A stretch of DNA of 64,000 bases from Nocardioides islandensis. GTDB taxonomy: Bacteria; Actinomycetota; Actinomycetes; Propionibacteriales; Nocardioidaceae. The translations under genes were made by a program, and so were the position numbers. Positions 33,979-42,207 of this stretch are shown here, in pieces. The notes beneath the pieces were generated by a model. The model had not been told where the DNA came from. It did no database searches and saw only the letters and a program-made list of their open reading frames with translations. The stretch spans positions 434,001 through 498,000 of the forward strand of contig NZ_JADKPN010000001.1 of assembly GCF_015352455.1 (NCBI RefSeq), given 5' to 3'. The first letter of the stretch is position 1; the number at the start of each line of letters is the position of its first letter.

Positions 33979-34473
33979 ATGGTGGAGCGATCACGACCGG
34001 TCGAGGACGCCGACGAGTGGACGACGCTGACCTCGATGCTGGACTTCCTGCGCGCCACCGTCGTGATGAAGGTGGAGGACCTCTCCGACGAGCAGGCGTT
34101 CGCCTCGCCGGTGCCGCCGTCGGTCCTCACCCCGGCCGGGGTGGTCAAGCACCTGAGCGGCACGGAGCGGTTCTGGTTCAGCATCGACTTCGCCGGTCTC
34201 GACCTCTCCTGGCCCTGGCCGGACGACGACCCGCACGGCAACTTCCGGCTCGTGGACGGCGACACCCTCGAGGCGATCGTCGAGGAGTACCAGCGCGAGT
34301 GCGAGCGCTCCCGGGCCGCGATCGCCGGCGCCGGGCTCGACGACCTCGCCAAGGGCGAGGACATGACGTTCAACCTGCGCTACGCCCTGACCCACATGAT
34401 CGAGGAGACGGCCCGGCACTGCGGCCACCTCGACCTGCTGCGCGAGGTCACCGACGGGCGGACCGGTCAGTAG
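33979..34473 (+). CDS. DinB/DUF664-family protein
   Basis: A 164-residue four-helix-bundle protein. TPAGVVKHLSGTERFWF supplies the first metal His, and LTHMIEETARHCGHLDLLRE the other two. This is the DUF664 class, thought to be metal- and thiol-dependent. No substrate is known. ATG 33979 fits the leaderless promoter. It is monocistronic. Confidence 0.9.
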   Translation: MVERSRPVEDADEWTTLTSMLDFLRATVVMKVEDLSDEQAFASPVPPSVLTPAGVVKHLSGTERFWFSIDFAGLDLSWPWPDDDPHGNFRLVDGDTLEAIVEEYQRECERSRAAIAGAGLDDLAKGEDMTFNLRYALTHMIEETARHCGHLDLLREVTDGRTGQ

Positions 34474-34492
34474 GACGGTCCCCGAGGACGGG

Positions 34493-34936
34493 TCAGCGCG
34501 CTCCGAAGACCTGCGCGGCGTACCACGTGCCCCTGTCGTCGCGACGCGCCGCGACCGCGACCCGCCTGAACGCCGTGCTGAGGACGTTGGCCCGGTGGCC
34601 CGCGGACCTCATCCAGCCCTGGTTCACCACCGACCGCCCGGTCGGGTAGCCGTAGGCGACGTTCTCCCCGGCGGTCACGAGGTGGCACTCGCTCATGATC
34701 GCCCCGAGGTCCTGGTGGTAGATCTCGCCGGCGGCCGCCATCGCCTTCGCCTGCTTGACGGCGAAGCGGTGCAGGCAGTCGTCCACCCTCAGCGCCCGCA
34801 GGCCGGCGGCGTCGCGGGCCTGGTTGGTCGCCTTCACGGCGGCCGCCGCATAGTCCGCCGCGGGACCGGCCTGGGCCACCGAGGGCCACAGGAGCACGAG
34901 CACGGTGAGCACGGCGGCGAGGGGGGTACGTCGCAT
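34493..34936 (-). CDS. Secreted CAP-domain protein
   Basis: A 147-residue protein with signal peptide (LAAVLTVLVLLWPSVAQA, cleavage after AQA, about residue 23). The CAP/SCP domain has HQDLGAIM, GENVAYGY and NQGWMRSAGHRANVL. Bacterial CAP proteins are extracellular and of mostly unknown role. ATG 34936 gives a normal signal sequence. The neighbour 34977-35627 is on the same strand but 40 bp upstream. Confidence 0.9.
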   Translation of the reverse strand: MRRTPLAAVLTVLVLLWPSVAQAGPAADYAAAAVKATNQARDAAGLRALRVDDCLHRFAVKQAKAMAAAGEIYHQDLGAIMSECHLVTAGENVAYGYPTGRSVVNQGWMRSAGHRANVLSTAFRRVAVAARRDDRGTWYAAQVFGAR

Positions 34937-34976
34937 CTGGCCAGACTACGAACCAGCGTACGAACCGGCGCACGAA

Positions 34977-35627
34977 TCAGGACACGAACGCGAACAGCCG
35001 GTCGGCCAGCACCCCGGCGGCGATCCCCTCCCAGCGGTGCACCCCGACCCGGTACGACGCGTCGTCGGACTTCACGAAGGCCACCTCCTCCCAGCCTCCC
35101 GCGTCGCGCAGCAGCTCGCGGACCCGCTCGCTCGGGTCGTCGCCGGCGCCCTGGGCGCCGCGCGTCCAGATCACCGTGCCGCCCTGCTGCAGCATGAGCG
35201 CAGCGCCGCGGAGGGTGCTCCGGACGTCGTCGTCGGAGATGTTGCCGAGCACGCCGCAGAGCAGGAGCACGTCGACGGGTACGACGTCGAGCCAGGACGC
35301 GACCAGGCCGGCGTCGTCGGTGCGGACGTCGACGTCCAGCCCGAGCCCGACCGCCGACGCCCGAGCCGCGTCGGCGAGGACGGGGTCGAGCTCGACCAGC
35401 ACCGCCGTGACCTGCGCGTCCGTCGCGGCGAGGACCGGCAGGGTGTCGCGCCCGTCGCCGGCGCAGAGCGACAGCAGGGTCAGCGGACCCGGCCGCCCCA
35501 CGCGTCGGTCCGCGAGCAGGTTCGCGAGCTGCTCGCGGACGACGGTCAGGCGCCGCGACAGCGACGAGCCAGGGTCGTCGTACTCCTGGTGCCACGCGTG
35601 CCAGTCGGTCGGCTGGTCGGGGCTCAC
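34977..35627 (-). CDS. Class I SAM-dependent methyltransferase
   Basis: A 216-residue Rossmann-fold enzyme. Motif I is TLLSLCAGDGRDTLPVL, with the acidic end VLVELDP. LLLCGVLGNI is the motif IV region. WHAWHQEYDDPGSSLSRRL at the N-terminus is shared with a group of uncharacterised actinobacterial methyltransferases. GTG 35627 follows TAGCCT by 7 nt, inside the end of the upstream small gene. Substrate unknown. Confidence 0.85.
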   Translation of the reverse strand: MSPDQPTDWHAWHQEYDDPGSSLSRRLTVVREQLANLLADRRVGRPGPLTLLSLCAGDGRDTLPVLAATDAQVTAVLVELDPVLADAARASAVGLGLDVDVRTDDAGLVASWLDVVPVDVLLLCGVLGNISDDDVRSTLRGAALMLQQGGTVIWTRGAQGAGDDPSERVRELLRDAGGWEEVAFVKSDDASYRVGVHRWEGIAAGVLADRLFAFVS

Positions 35628-35634
35628 GCGCCCC

Positions 35635-35640
35635 AGGCTA
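35635..35640 (-). promoter_or_regulatory. -10 box of the methyltransferase, leaderless layout
   Basis: TAGCCT on the minus strand, 7 nt before GTG 35627. Its TAG is also the stop codon of the 57-residue gene upstream. Confidence 0.5.
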
Positions 35641-35811
35641 GGCGGACCAGAGCAGCCCTTCGCCCGTCATGTCCGCGAGCGGGATGACCTCGCGGAGCTC
35701 GGGGCGCTTGTCGAGCAGCTCGAGGAGGCCCTTGCCGCGGCGTACCTCCTGCTTGAGGCGGGCGTCCTTGAGCTGCTGGATGCGGCGGTCGAGATCGTCG
35801 GCAGTCGTCAT
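35638..35811 (-). CDS. Small hypothetical protein, 57 residues
   Basis: ATG 35811 to TAG 35638. The product is charged and helical: DDLDRRIQQLKDARLKQEVR, then GKGLLELLDKRPELREVIP, ending in GEGLLWSA. The heptad-like pattern suggests a short coiled coil. The third-position GC bias is that of real genes here. GGGGA lies upstream as a weak ribosome-binding site. I do not recognise the family. Confidence 0.5.
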   Translation of the reverse strand: MTTADDLDRRIQQLKDARLKQEVRRGKGLLELLDKRPELREVIPLADMTGEGLLWSA

Positions 35812-35970
35812 CGTCGGTTCCCCGTTCTGGTTCAGATCGTGCGGTGGATCCAGGGTGGCGGAGCGAGTTGTCCGGCAGGTGCCGGGCGTGTGCCCGACAG
35901 GTTACGAGAAAGTCAACCAAATGAGTGGTTAAAGGTCCCTCATGTCGGTGGTCGGGTCCACGGTGCAGGG

Positions 35971-36699
35971 GTGAGGTACGGACTCGACATCACCGCTGCC
36001 GGCCCGTGGGGCCGGCCCGACGAGATCGCCGAGCTGGCCGTGCTCGCCGAGGACCACGGCTGGGACGGCGTGTTCTGCGAGGACTACCTCGCCTTCCCGG
36101 GCGGAGCGGTGACCTACGACGTGTGGGTGACGCTGGGCCTCGTCGCCCGGGCGACGACGCGGTTGACGCTTGGCACGATGGTCACCCCGGTGCCTGCGCG
36201 GCACGTCGGCGTGCTCGTGCTCCAGGTCGCCTCGGTCGCGGCCGTCGCCGGCGGGCGGCTGGTGCTCGGGGTGGGCAGCGGCGACCCCGAGGGTGATCCG
36301 GTCGTCGGCGACGGGTCGCGCGTCGACCTGCTCGAGGCCGGGCTGGCCGCGGTGCGCGAGGCCTGTCCCGGCGTGCCGGTGTGGGTGGGCGGGGCGATCA
36401 CCAAGCCCGGGCCTCGGGCGCGGGCGCTGCGGTGGGACGGCTCCTGCCTCTACCGCGTGCCACCCCCCGAGTGGGAGGACCTGACGCCCGACGACGTCGC
36501 GGCGCTGCGGGCGGACGCCGGTGCGCCGTACGTCATCGCCGTCGGTGGCCGTGAACGCCGCGAGGACCTCGACGGGGAACGCCGGTACCTCGCGACGATC
36601 GAGGCTGCCGGGGCGGACTGGTGGCACGAGTACGTCCCGCCGCGGCTGGACCGGGACGAGGCGCGTCGCAGGATCCTGGCCGGGCCGATGCGACCCTGA
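35971..36699 (+). CDS. LLM-class (F420 or FMN-dependent) oxidoreductase
   Basis: A 242-residue luciferase-like monooxygenase, shorter than the usual 300-350. It keeps ELAVLAEDHGWDGVFCEDYL, RLTLGTMVTPVPARHVGVLV and GRLVLGVGSGDP. The central substrate-binding insertion seems reduced. GTG 35971 is preferred, with CACGGT 6 nt upstream. The cofactor (F420 or FMN) cannot be told by eye. It is followed 13 bp later by the MFS-CNBD gene. Confidence 0.83.
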   Translation: MRYGLDITAAGPWGRPDEIAELAVLAEDHGWDGVFCEDYLAFPGGAVTYDVWVTLGLVARATTRLTLGTMVTPVPARHVGVLVLQVASVAAVAGGRLVLGVGSGDPEGDPVVGDGSRVDLLEAGLAAVREACPGVPVWVGGAITKPGPRARALRWDGSCLYRVPPPEWEDLTPDDVAALRADAGAPYVIAVGGRERREDLDGERRYLATIEAAGADWWHEYVPPRLDRDEARRRILAGPMRP

Positions 36700-36712
36700 C
36701 ATCCTTCGGTCT

Positions 36713-38341
36713 GTGCACCTGCGCCTGTTCCGCAACGCGGCGCTGGTGCGCGCACTGTTGTCGTTCTGGGGCGCCTACACCGCGGAGTGGGCCTTCACCG
36801 TGGCAATCAGCCTGGTGGCCTTCGCCGACGGCGGCGTGGTGGCCGTCGGCCTCGTCGGCACGCTGCGCCTGGTGCCGTCGGCGGTCTTCGCGCCGGTCGT
36901 CTCGACGTACGCCGACCGCCTGCCGCGCGAGCAGGTGCTCTTCTACTCCAGCGCGGTCCGTGGCGTGGCCACGCTCCTGGCCGCGCCGGTGCTGCTGGCC
37001 GACGGTCCGACGTGGATCGTCTACGCGCTCGCGGTGGTCTCGACGATCGCCTTCACGCCGTACCGCGCGTCCCACTCCGCGCTGATGCCCCTGCTGTGCC
37101 GGGCACCGGAGGAGCTGACCTCGATCAACGTGGTGCGCGGCGTGCTCGACTCGCTGAGCGTGGTGATCGGGCCGTTCGTGGCGGCGTTCCTGGTCGACGT
37201 GGGCGACGTCGCGTCGGTGTTCGTGTTCGCCGGCGCCGCGGGGATCGTCTCGGCCGTGCTGGTGCTGGGGCTGAGGTACGAGCGGATATCGCGCCCGCCG
37301 ACCGGGCGCACCGACCTGCTCGGCGAGATGCGCGAGGGGATGCGCGCCGTGCGCGGCAGCGCCGGCGTGCCCACCGTCTTCGTGTTCGTGGTGCTGCAGA
37401 CGCTGATCCGCGGCGCGTTCACCGTGCTGGTCGTGGTGGTGTCGATCGACCTGCTCGACCGCGGGGAGTCCGGCGTCGGCGTCATCCAGGGCGCGGTCGG
37501 CGTCGGTGCGCTGGTGGCCGGCAGCCTGGTCTCCTCGATGCTGGTCGGCAGCCGGGCGATGACGCGCTGGCTGACGATCGCGGTGGTGCTGTGGGGGCTG
37601 CCCCTGGCGGTGATGGGCGCCTGGCACGTGTACGCCGTCGCGCTGGTCGCCGCCGGCGTGATCGGCATCGGCAACGCGATGGTCGACGTCACGGCCTTCA
37701 CGCTGGTGGCCCGGATGGTCCCGGACGCCGTGCTCGCGCGGGTCTTCGGCGTGCTGGAGAGCCTGGGCGCCCTGGGCGTCGGCCTCGGCTCGCTGCTCGC
37801 CCCGCTGCTCGTCAAGGGCTTCGGCGCGTCCACGGCGCTGGTCACCGTCGGCCTGCTGGCTCCGGTGTGCTGCGTGCTGTGGTGGCGGGCCTCGACCCTG
37901 ATCGACCGCTCGATGTCGGTGCGCACCGATGCGATCACCGTGCTGCGCAAGGTACCCATGCTGCGGCCGCTCCCCGTGCCGGCCATCGAGCAGCTCGCGG
38001 TGCACGCCGAGACCACCGAGCTCGCCGCCGGGGAGACGCTGTTCAGCGCGGGCGACACCGGCGACCGGTTCTACGTCGTGGTGGACGGCGCGGTCGACAT
38101 CCTCGACGGGGACGAGCGGGTGCGCTCGATGGGGCCCGGCGAGGGGTTCGGCGAGATCGCCCTGCTGGGGCGCACGACCCGGACGATGACGGTGCGCGCC
38201 ACCAGGCCCACCGCGCTGTACGCCATCTGCTCGGGCGACTTCCTGCCCGCGGTCACCAGCATCTCCGAGGCGCGCTCCGCCGCGGAGGGTGCGCGGGAGG
38301 CGCACCTGCGGCACGCTCCCGGATCCGGCGGCCGGGCCTGA
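36713..38341 (+). CDS. MFS transporter fused to a cyclic-nucleotide-binding domain, paralogue 1
   Basis: A 542-residue protein. Twelve membrane segments (about 1-400) of the MFS_3 type are followed by a CNBD at about 410-530. The CNBD has ELAAGETLFSAGDTGDRFYV and the phosphate-binding cassette FGEIALLGRTTRTMTV. The Arg of the cassette is present, but the usual PRxA part is altered (TRTM). The layout suggests transport gated by cAMP or a similar ligand. GTG 36713 follows CATCCT by 7 nt. A second member lies at 39629-41275. Confidence 0.87.
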   Translation: MHLRLFRNAALVRALLSFWGAYTAEWAFTVAISLVAFADGGVVAVGLVGTLRLVPSAVFAPVVSTYADRLPREQVLFYSSAVRGVATLLAAPVLLADGPTWIVYALAVVSTIAFTPYRASHSALMPLLCRAPEELTSINVVRGVLDSLSVVIGPFVAAFLVDVGDVASVFVFAGAAGIVSAVLVLGLRYERISRPPTGRTDLLGEMREGMRAVRGSAGVPTVFVFVVLQTLIRGAFTVLVVVVSIDLLDRGESGVGVIQGAVGVGALVAGSLVSSMLVGSRAMTRWLTIAVVLWGLPLAVMGAWHVYAVALVAAGVIGIGNAMVDVTAFTLVARMVPDAVLARVFGVLESLGALGVGLGSLLAPLLVKGFGASTALVTVGLLAPVCCVLWWRASTLIDRSMSVRTDAITVLRKVPMLRPLPVPAIEQLAVHAETTELAAGETLFSAGDTGDRFYVVVDGAVDILDGDERVRSMGPGEGFGEIALLGRTTRTMTVRATRPTALYAICSGDFLPAVTSISEARSAAEGAREAHLRHAPGSGGRA

Positions 38342-38359
38342 CCCTTGCCGTTCGGCAAT

Positions 38360-38394
38360 GGTTCCTCTAGAGTAACGGTTACTCATGAGGAACC
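38360..38394. promoter_or_regulatory. Operator of the second ArsR operon
   Basis: GAGTAACGGTTACTC (38370-38384) is a 7-1-7 palindrome directly before ATG 38385. An outer pair GGTTCCTC (38360-38367) and GAGGAACC (38387-38394) encloses it. TAGAGT (38368-38373) is the likely -10, so binding would block transcription. Confidence 0.65.
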
Positions 38395-38768
38395 GTTCAG
38401 CAGCTGCGCACCACGACGCCGGAGCCGTCTTCGACGCCCTCGGCGAGCCTGTCCGCCGCGAGATCATCGCCCGCCTCCACGGCGGGCCGAGTCCCGTCGG
38501 CAAGCTCGCCGACCAGCTCACCGTCGGACGACCGGCGGTGAGCAAGCACCTGCGCGTCCTGGAGGGCGCCGGTCTGGTGCGGCACGAGTCGCACGGGACC
38601 CGCAACCTCTACGCGCTCGCCCCCGAGGGGATGGTCGTGGCCCAGCAGTGGCTCGTCGGGATGTGGGACGTCGCGCTCGCGGCGTTCGCCGACGCGGTCG
38701 ACGAGGCCGCGCGCCAGCAGCGGGCGGACGACGTACCCATCGAAGATCCAGGAGAAGAAGACTCATGA
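38385..38768 (+). CDS. ArsR-family regulator, second SRPBCC-linked copy
   Basis: A 127-residue repressor. ALGEPVRREIIARLHGGPSP and the recognition helix TVGRPAVSKHLRVLEGAGLV are the ArsR core. It has no metal-binding Cys. It starts three operon genes coupled by ATGA overlaps: ArsR, SRPBCC, YCII. It is a distant paralogue of 27360-27701, but its operator palindrome differs in sequence. Confidence 0.92.
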   Translation: MRNRSAAAHHDAGAVFDALGEPVRREIIARLHGGPSPVGKLADQLTVGRPAVSKHLRVLEGAGLVRHESHGTRNLYALAPEGMVVAQQWLVGMWDVALAAFADAVDEAARQQRADDVPIEDPGEEDS

Positions 38769-39208
38769 CCATTGCACCCCTGCGCCGCGAGGTCCTCGTC
38801 GACGCCGACCGCACCCTCGCGTTCGCGGTCTTCACCCAGCGGATCGGCGCCTGGTGGCCGGTCGACGTCCACAGCGTCCACGGCGCCGGCGCGACCGTCG
38901 TCTTCGACGCCGAGGAGGTCGGCGGCCGTCTCGTGGAGTCCAAGGCCGGCGCCGACGACGCCGTCTGGGGCACCGTCACCCGTTGGGAGCCGGTGGACGC
39001 GGTGGCGTTCACCTGGCACCCCGGTCAGGGCCCCGAGCGGGCCAGCCAGGTGAGCGTGACGTTCGAGGACTCCGGCGGCAAGACGCTGGTCCGCCTCGAG
39101 CACACCGGCTGGGAGGCGTTCGGCGAGCGGGCCCAGGAGGCCCGCGAGGAGTACGACCACGGTTGGCCCGTGGTCCTCGACGCCTACGCCGCCCTCGCCG
39201 CTGCATGA
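38765..39208 (+). CDS. SRPBCC-family protein
   Basis: A 147-residue START-like protein (FTQRIGAWWPVDVHSVHG, later VWGTVTRWEPVDAVAFTWHP). It overlaps the ArsR stop and the YCII start by 4 bp each. The N-terminal IGAWW motif is typical of ArsR-linked SRPBCC proteins. Ligand unknown. Confidence 0.88.
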   Translation: MTIAPLRREVLVDADRTLAFAVFTQRIGAWWPVDVHSVHGAGATVVFDAEEVGGRLVESKAGADDAVWGTVTRWEPVDAVAFTWHPGQGPERASQVSVTFEDSGGKTLVRLEHTGWEAFGERAQEAREEYDHGWPVVLDAYAALAAA

Positions 39209-39507
39209 CCGACACCTGGGTGGCCCTGCTGCACACACCCACCGACCCGGCGGTGGCCGGTCATGTGTTCGAGCAGCCGCAGTTCGCCGACCACGTCGCG
39301 TTCCTGGGCAGGATGGCCGAGGCCGGGTACCTCGTCGCGGCCGGCTCCTTCACCGACCGTGCGGGCCAGGGCATGGCCATCCTCCGACTGCCCGGTGAGG
39401 GCAGGTACGACGAGGCGGTCAGGCTGGCGACCGAGGACGACGCCAGCGTGGCCTCGGGGTTCTTCAGCGCCGAGGTCCGCCCCTGGCGGGTGGTCATGCA
39501 CGCCTGA
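39205..39507 (+). CDS. YCII-family protein
   Basis: A 100-residue YCII-fold protein (WVALLHTPTD, FADHVAFLGRMAEAGYLVAA, later RPWRVVMHA). YCII proteins share a ferredoxin-like fold with proposed His/Asp catalysis. It is the third gene of the ArsR operon by ATGA overlap. A structured palindrome follows at 39535. Confidence 0.87.
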   Translation: MTDTWVALLHTPTDPAVAGHVFEQPQFADHVAFLGRMAEAGYLVAAGSFTDRAGQGMAILRLPGEGRYDEAVRLATEDDASVASGFFSAEVRPWRVVMHA

Positions 39508-39534
39508 GGACCGGCCGGCTGGCTGGGGGTGGCG

Positions 39535-39621
39535 GTGCCGGAAATCGCGCGATCGCGGCCGAACTGAAGGTTTTCGGCAGCAGAACCTGCCAAACGGCCG
39601 CGATCGCGCCCTTATCGGCAC
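39535..39621. repeat. 87-bp nested palindrome, copy A
   Basis: The outer pair is GTGCCG/CGGCAC. The middle 15-bp arms are GCGCGATCGCGGCCG (39547-39561) with 39595-39609. The inner pair is AGGTT/AACCT. It has the same length and layout as 58367-58453. It lies between the convergent YCII and MFS-CNBD genes. A flanking GGCTGGGG/CCCCAGCC pair reaches to the MFS-CNBD stop. Confidence 0.82.
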
Positions 39622-39628
39622 CCCAGCC

Positions 39629-41275
39629 TCAGGTCGCGATCCGCCGCGACACCACGTCCTCGGCGGCGACGCGGGCGGCACCGGTGCCGGTGACGGCGCC
39701 CAGGAAGACCGACCGCTCCAGCGACCAGAGCTTGACGTCGGTGACGGCGGTGACGGTCGCGGTACGCGGCACGTTGCGCAGCAGGCCGATCTCGCCGAAG
39801 AAGTCCCCGGCGGTCTCGCGGCGCACCACCACGTCGCCGTGGCTGACCTCGACCTCGCCCTCGGCGATCACGTAGAAGCGGTCGGCCGGGTCGCCCTCGC
39901 GGACCACGACCTGCCCGGCGGAGAAGGTGACCGCCTCGAGGCGGTGCGCCATCTCCTCCACCACCGACGGGTGCAGCGCCTCGAACATCGCGATCGCGCG
40001 CAGCACGGCCAGACCCTCGGGCGCGGTGAGCCGGTGGTCGAGGGCGCGCAGGCGGGGCAGCGTGCTCAGGGCGTACGCCGTCACCACCAGGCCGATGCCG
40101 ATCAGCGAGGGCCGGATGCCGAAGAAGTGGAGCAGTGCTGGGGTGAGCAGCGAGCCGAGGGCGATGGCGCCGATGGCGATGCTCTCGACGGCGGCGTACA
40201 CGCGGGAGATGGCGTTCTCCGGCGCGAGCCGCTGAGGGATGGTCTCGAGGCCGAGGTTCACCCAGGGGTCGGCCGTGCCGATGACGACGAGCGCGGCGAT
40301 GGCCGTGATCGGTGAGGGGAAGACCGCCAGCACGATGACCGGCAGCGACCAGCCCAGCACGCCGATCACCATGTCGCTGGCGAGCCGGCCCTTCGAGACC
40401 CGGCCGAGGATCATCACGCCACCGACGATCGTGCCGACGCCCATGGCGCCCTGGAGCCAGCCGACGCTCGCGGCCTCGCCGAAGTCGCGCACCGCGATGA
40501 CGACCATGAACACCGACAGGGCGCCCCAGATGATCGTCTGTGCCGCGGTCAGCAGCGAGATGGTGCGCAGGTCGGCGTTGCGACCGACGTAGGCGAAGCC
40601 CGCGGTGATCTGCGCGAGCATCTTCTCCTGGGGCCCGTCGTCGTCACCGCCGTCGGCCTGCTGGTCGTCGGGCACGCGCTCCTTCACGCCCGAGACCATC
40701 AGGAAGGACCAGATGAACGACGCGACGTTGAGCCAGACGACGGCCGCGACGTCGAAGGTGCCGACCATCAGCGCCCCGACGGCCGGGCCCATGAACACCA
40801 CGACGTTCTCGATGTTGGCCGCGACGGCGTTGGAGGCGGTCAGCTCACCAGGGGTGTCGACCAGGCGCGGGATGAGCCCGGCCTGGGCGGAACGGAACGG
40901 CGCGCCGACCGTCGCGGTGACCACCGCGACGACGTACACGAACGCGACCGGGCCGTCGGTCATGATCAGGACCGCGGTGATGCTGGCCAGCACCGCCCGG
41001 ATCAGGTCGGTCGTCATCATGAACCGCCGCCGGTCCATCCGGTCGGCGACGGCCGCACCGAGCGGGCCGGCGAAGGCCGCCGCGATGAACCGTGCGGCGG
41101 TGAAGAGCCCGACACCCGTGGCGCCGGACTCCTGGAACGCCCAGACCAGGATCGCGGTGCCGTAGGCCCAGTCGCCGAGCAGCGAGCCGCCGAAGGCGAG
41201 CTGGATGCGGCGCAGGTTCGGGTTCCTCAGGACGCTGCGCAGCGAGTCGCGCGCGCCCTCCTTGGTCTCCGGCAT
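39629..41275 (-). CDS. MFS transporter fused to a cyclic-nucleotide-binding domain, paralogue 2
   Basis: A 548-residue protein. The MFS_3-type domain (about 1-405) includes GPLGAAVADRMDRRRFMM. The CNBD at about 415-535 has FSAGQVVVREGDPADRFYVI and a canonical cassette DFFGEIGLLRNVPRTATV, so it should bind cyclic nucleotide. It is the second gene of an operon after a 40-residue zinc-ribbon protein, whose stop overlaps the ribosome-binding site GAGGAG. Cargo unknown. Confidence 0.9.
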   Translation of the reverse strand: MPETKEGARDSLRSVLRNPNLRRIQLAFGGSLLGDWAYGTAILVWAFQESGATGVGLFTAARFIAAAFAGPLGAAVADRMDRRRFMMTTDLIRAVLASITAVLIMTDGPVAFVYVVAVVTATVGAPFRSAQAGLIPRLVDTPGELTASNAVAANIENVVVFMGPAVGALMVGTFDVAAVVWLNVASFIWSFLMVSGVKERVPDDQQADGGDDDGPQEKMLAQITAGFAYVGRNADLRTISLLTAAQTIIWGALSVFMVVIAVRDFGEAASVGWLQGAMGVGTIVGGVMILGRVSKGRLASDMVIGVLGWSLPVIVLAVFPSPITAIAALVVIGTADPWVNLGLETIPQRLAPENAISRVYAAVESIAIGAIALGSLLTPALLHFFGIRPSLIGIGLVVTAYALSTLPRLRALDHRLTAPEGLAVLRAIAMFEALHPSVVEEMAHRLEAVTFSAGQVVVREGDPADRFYVIAEGEVEVSHGDVVVRRETAGDFFGEIGLLRNVPRTATVTAVTDVKLWSLERSVFLGAVTGTGAARVAAEDVVSRRIAT

Positions 41276-41285
41276 TCGACTCTCC

Positions 41286-41408
41286 TCAGGTCTCCATCGC
41301 GTGGACGGCGGAGGCGGGTTCCAGGTCGCGCAGCCACCGGACTCCGCACGAGAAGCAGAAGCGTGCGTCGACGGCCAGGTCGATGCCGCAGGTCGCGCAC
41401 GCGTCCAT
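41286..41408 (-). CDS. 40-residue zinc-ribbon protein
   Basis: ATG 41408, supported by GAGGGGGG just upstream, to TGA 41286. CATCGIDLAVDARFCFSCG carries two C-x-x-C-G knuckles, a complete zinc-ribbon. The rest is RWLRDLEP-type helix. Its stop (TGAGGAGAG) overlaps the ribosome-binding site of the MFS-CNBD gene, so the two are coupled. It may be a regulatory or assembly subunit; this is inference. Confidence 0.75.
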   Translation of the reverse strand: MDACATCGIDLAVDARFCFSCGVRWLRDLEPASAVHAMET

Positions 41409-41444
41409 CGGCACCCCCCTCGCGTCGTGCCCGGGGGAACAATG

Positions 41445-41846
41445 TCACCCCGATGCCCGCGTCCGCCACAGCCACGCTAGACCGGCGAACGGCAGCACGA
41501 GCGGGAAGAAGCCGTAGCCGGCGCCGTACGCCGACCAGACCGTGTCGTCGGGGAACAGGTCCCGGTCGGCCAGGCTCAGCGTGCCGACCACGAGGACGCC
41601 GACCAGCTCGGTGCCACACGCGGCCCAGGCGACGTTCCGCCACGTGTCGCCCTCATGCGCGAGCCCCTGGGTGGCGGCGACGTAGACGACCGCGGCGAGG
41701 GCCGAGAGGGCGTACGGGAACGGCGCCTCGCTCGCCTGGGCGATCAGCTGGTACGACGACCGGCCGGTCGCGGCGACCGCGAACACGGCGTACACCGCGA
41801 TCAGCACGCGCCCCCATCCGGAGCGCCGCTGGACCGACTCAGGCAC
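41445..41846 (-). CDS. Small integral membrane protein, four segments
   Basis: A 133-residue protein with hydrophobic segments at about 13-33, 43-62, 70-90 and 105-127. I recognise no motif beyond a general actinobacterial integral-membrane type (DLFPDDTVWSAYGAGYGFFP). The start overlaps the upstream membrane-protein gene by 8 bp. It probably forms a pair with it. Confidence 0.8.
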   Translation of the reverse strand: MPESVQRRSGWGRVLIAVYAVFAVAATGRSSYQLIAQASEAPFPYALSALAAVVYVAATQGLAHEGDTWRNVAWAACGTELVGVLVVGTLSLADRDLFPDDTVWSAYGAGYGFFPLVLPFAGLAWLWRTRASG

Positions 41847-42201
41847 CGCCGCTCCAGAGCGTGTCCAGACGCAGCAGCAGGAAGGGGACGAGGAGCCCGG
41901 CGACCACGACCACAGCGGCGCCGGCCCGGCTCGGCTCGCCGCGGGCCCACCACGCGGCGAGAGGAGGAACGGCGACCAGGCCGAGCAGGTACAGCACGAA
42001 CACGACCTTGTGGACGTCGTGCTCGGCGTCGGGCAGCCGGGAGACGCCGTAGACGAGCTGGGCGAGCGTACCCACGAAGAGGACGCCGACGAGGCCGACC
42101 AGGAAGCGGTCCGCCGACCGGTCCCGGACGACGTACACGAGGGCCACCAGCGCCACCAGGAGGGACAGCGCGGTCAGCACCACCCGCAGCGTGTCGTCCA
42201 C
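41839..42201 (-). CDS. Small integral membrane protein
   Basis: A 120-residue protein with four hydrophobic segments (LLVALVALVYVV; FLVGLVGVLFVGTLA; VFVLYLLGLVAVPP; AGAAVVVVAGLLVPFLL). GTG 42201 follows TAGGGT by 6 nt. It overlaps 41445-41846 by 8 bp. Function unknown. Confidence 0.8.
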   Translation of the reverse strand: MDDTLRVVLTALSLLVALVALVYVVRDRSADRFLVGLVGVLFVGTLAQLVYGVSRLPDAEHDVHKVVFVLYLLGLVAVPPLAAWWARGEPSRAGAAVVVVAGLLVPFLLLRLDTLWSGGA

Positions 42202-42207
42202 GTCGTC

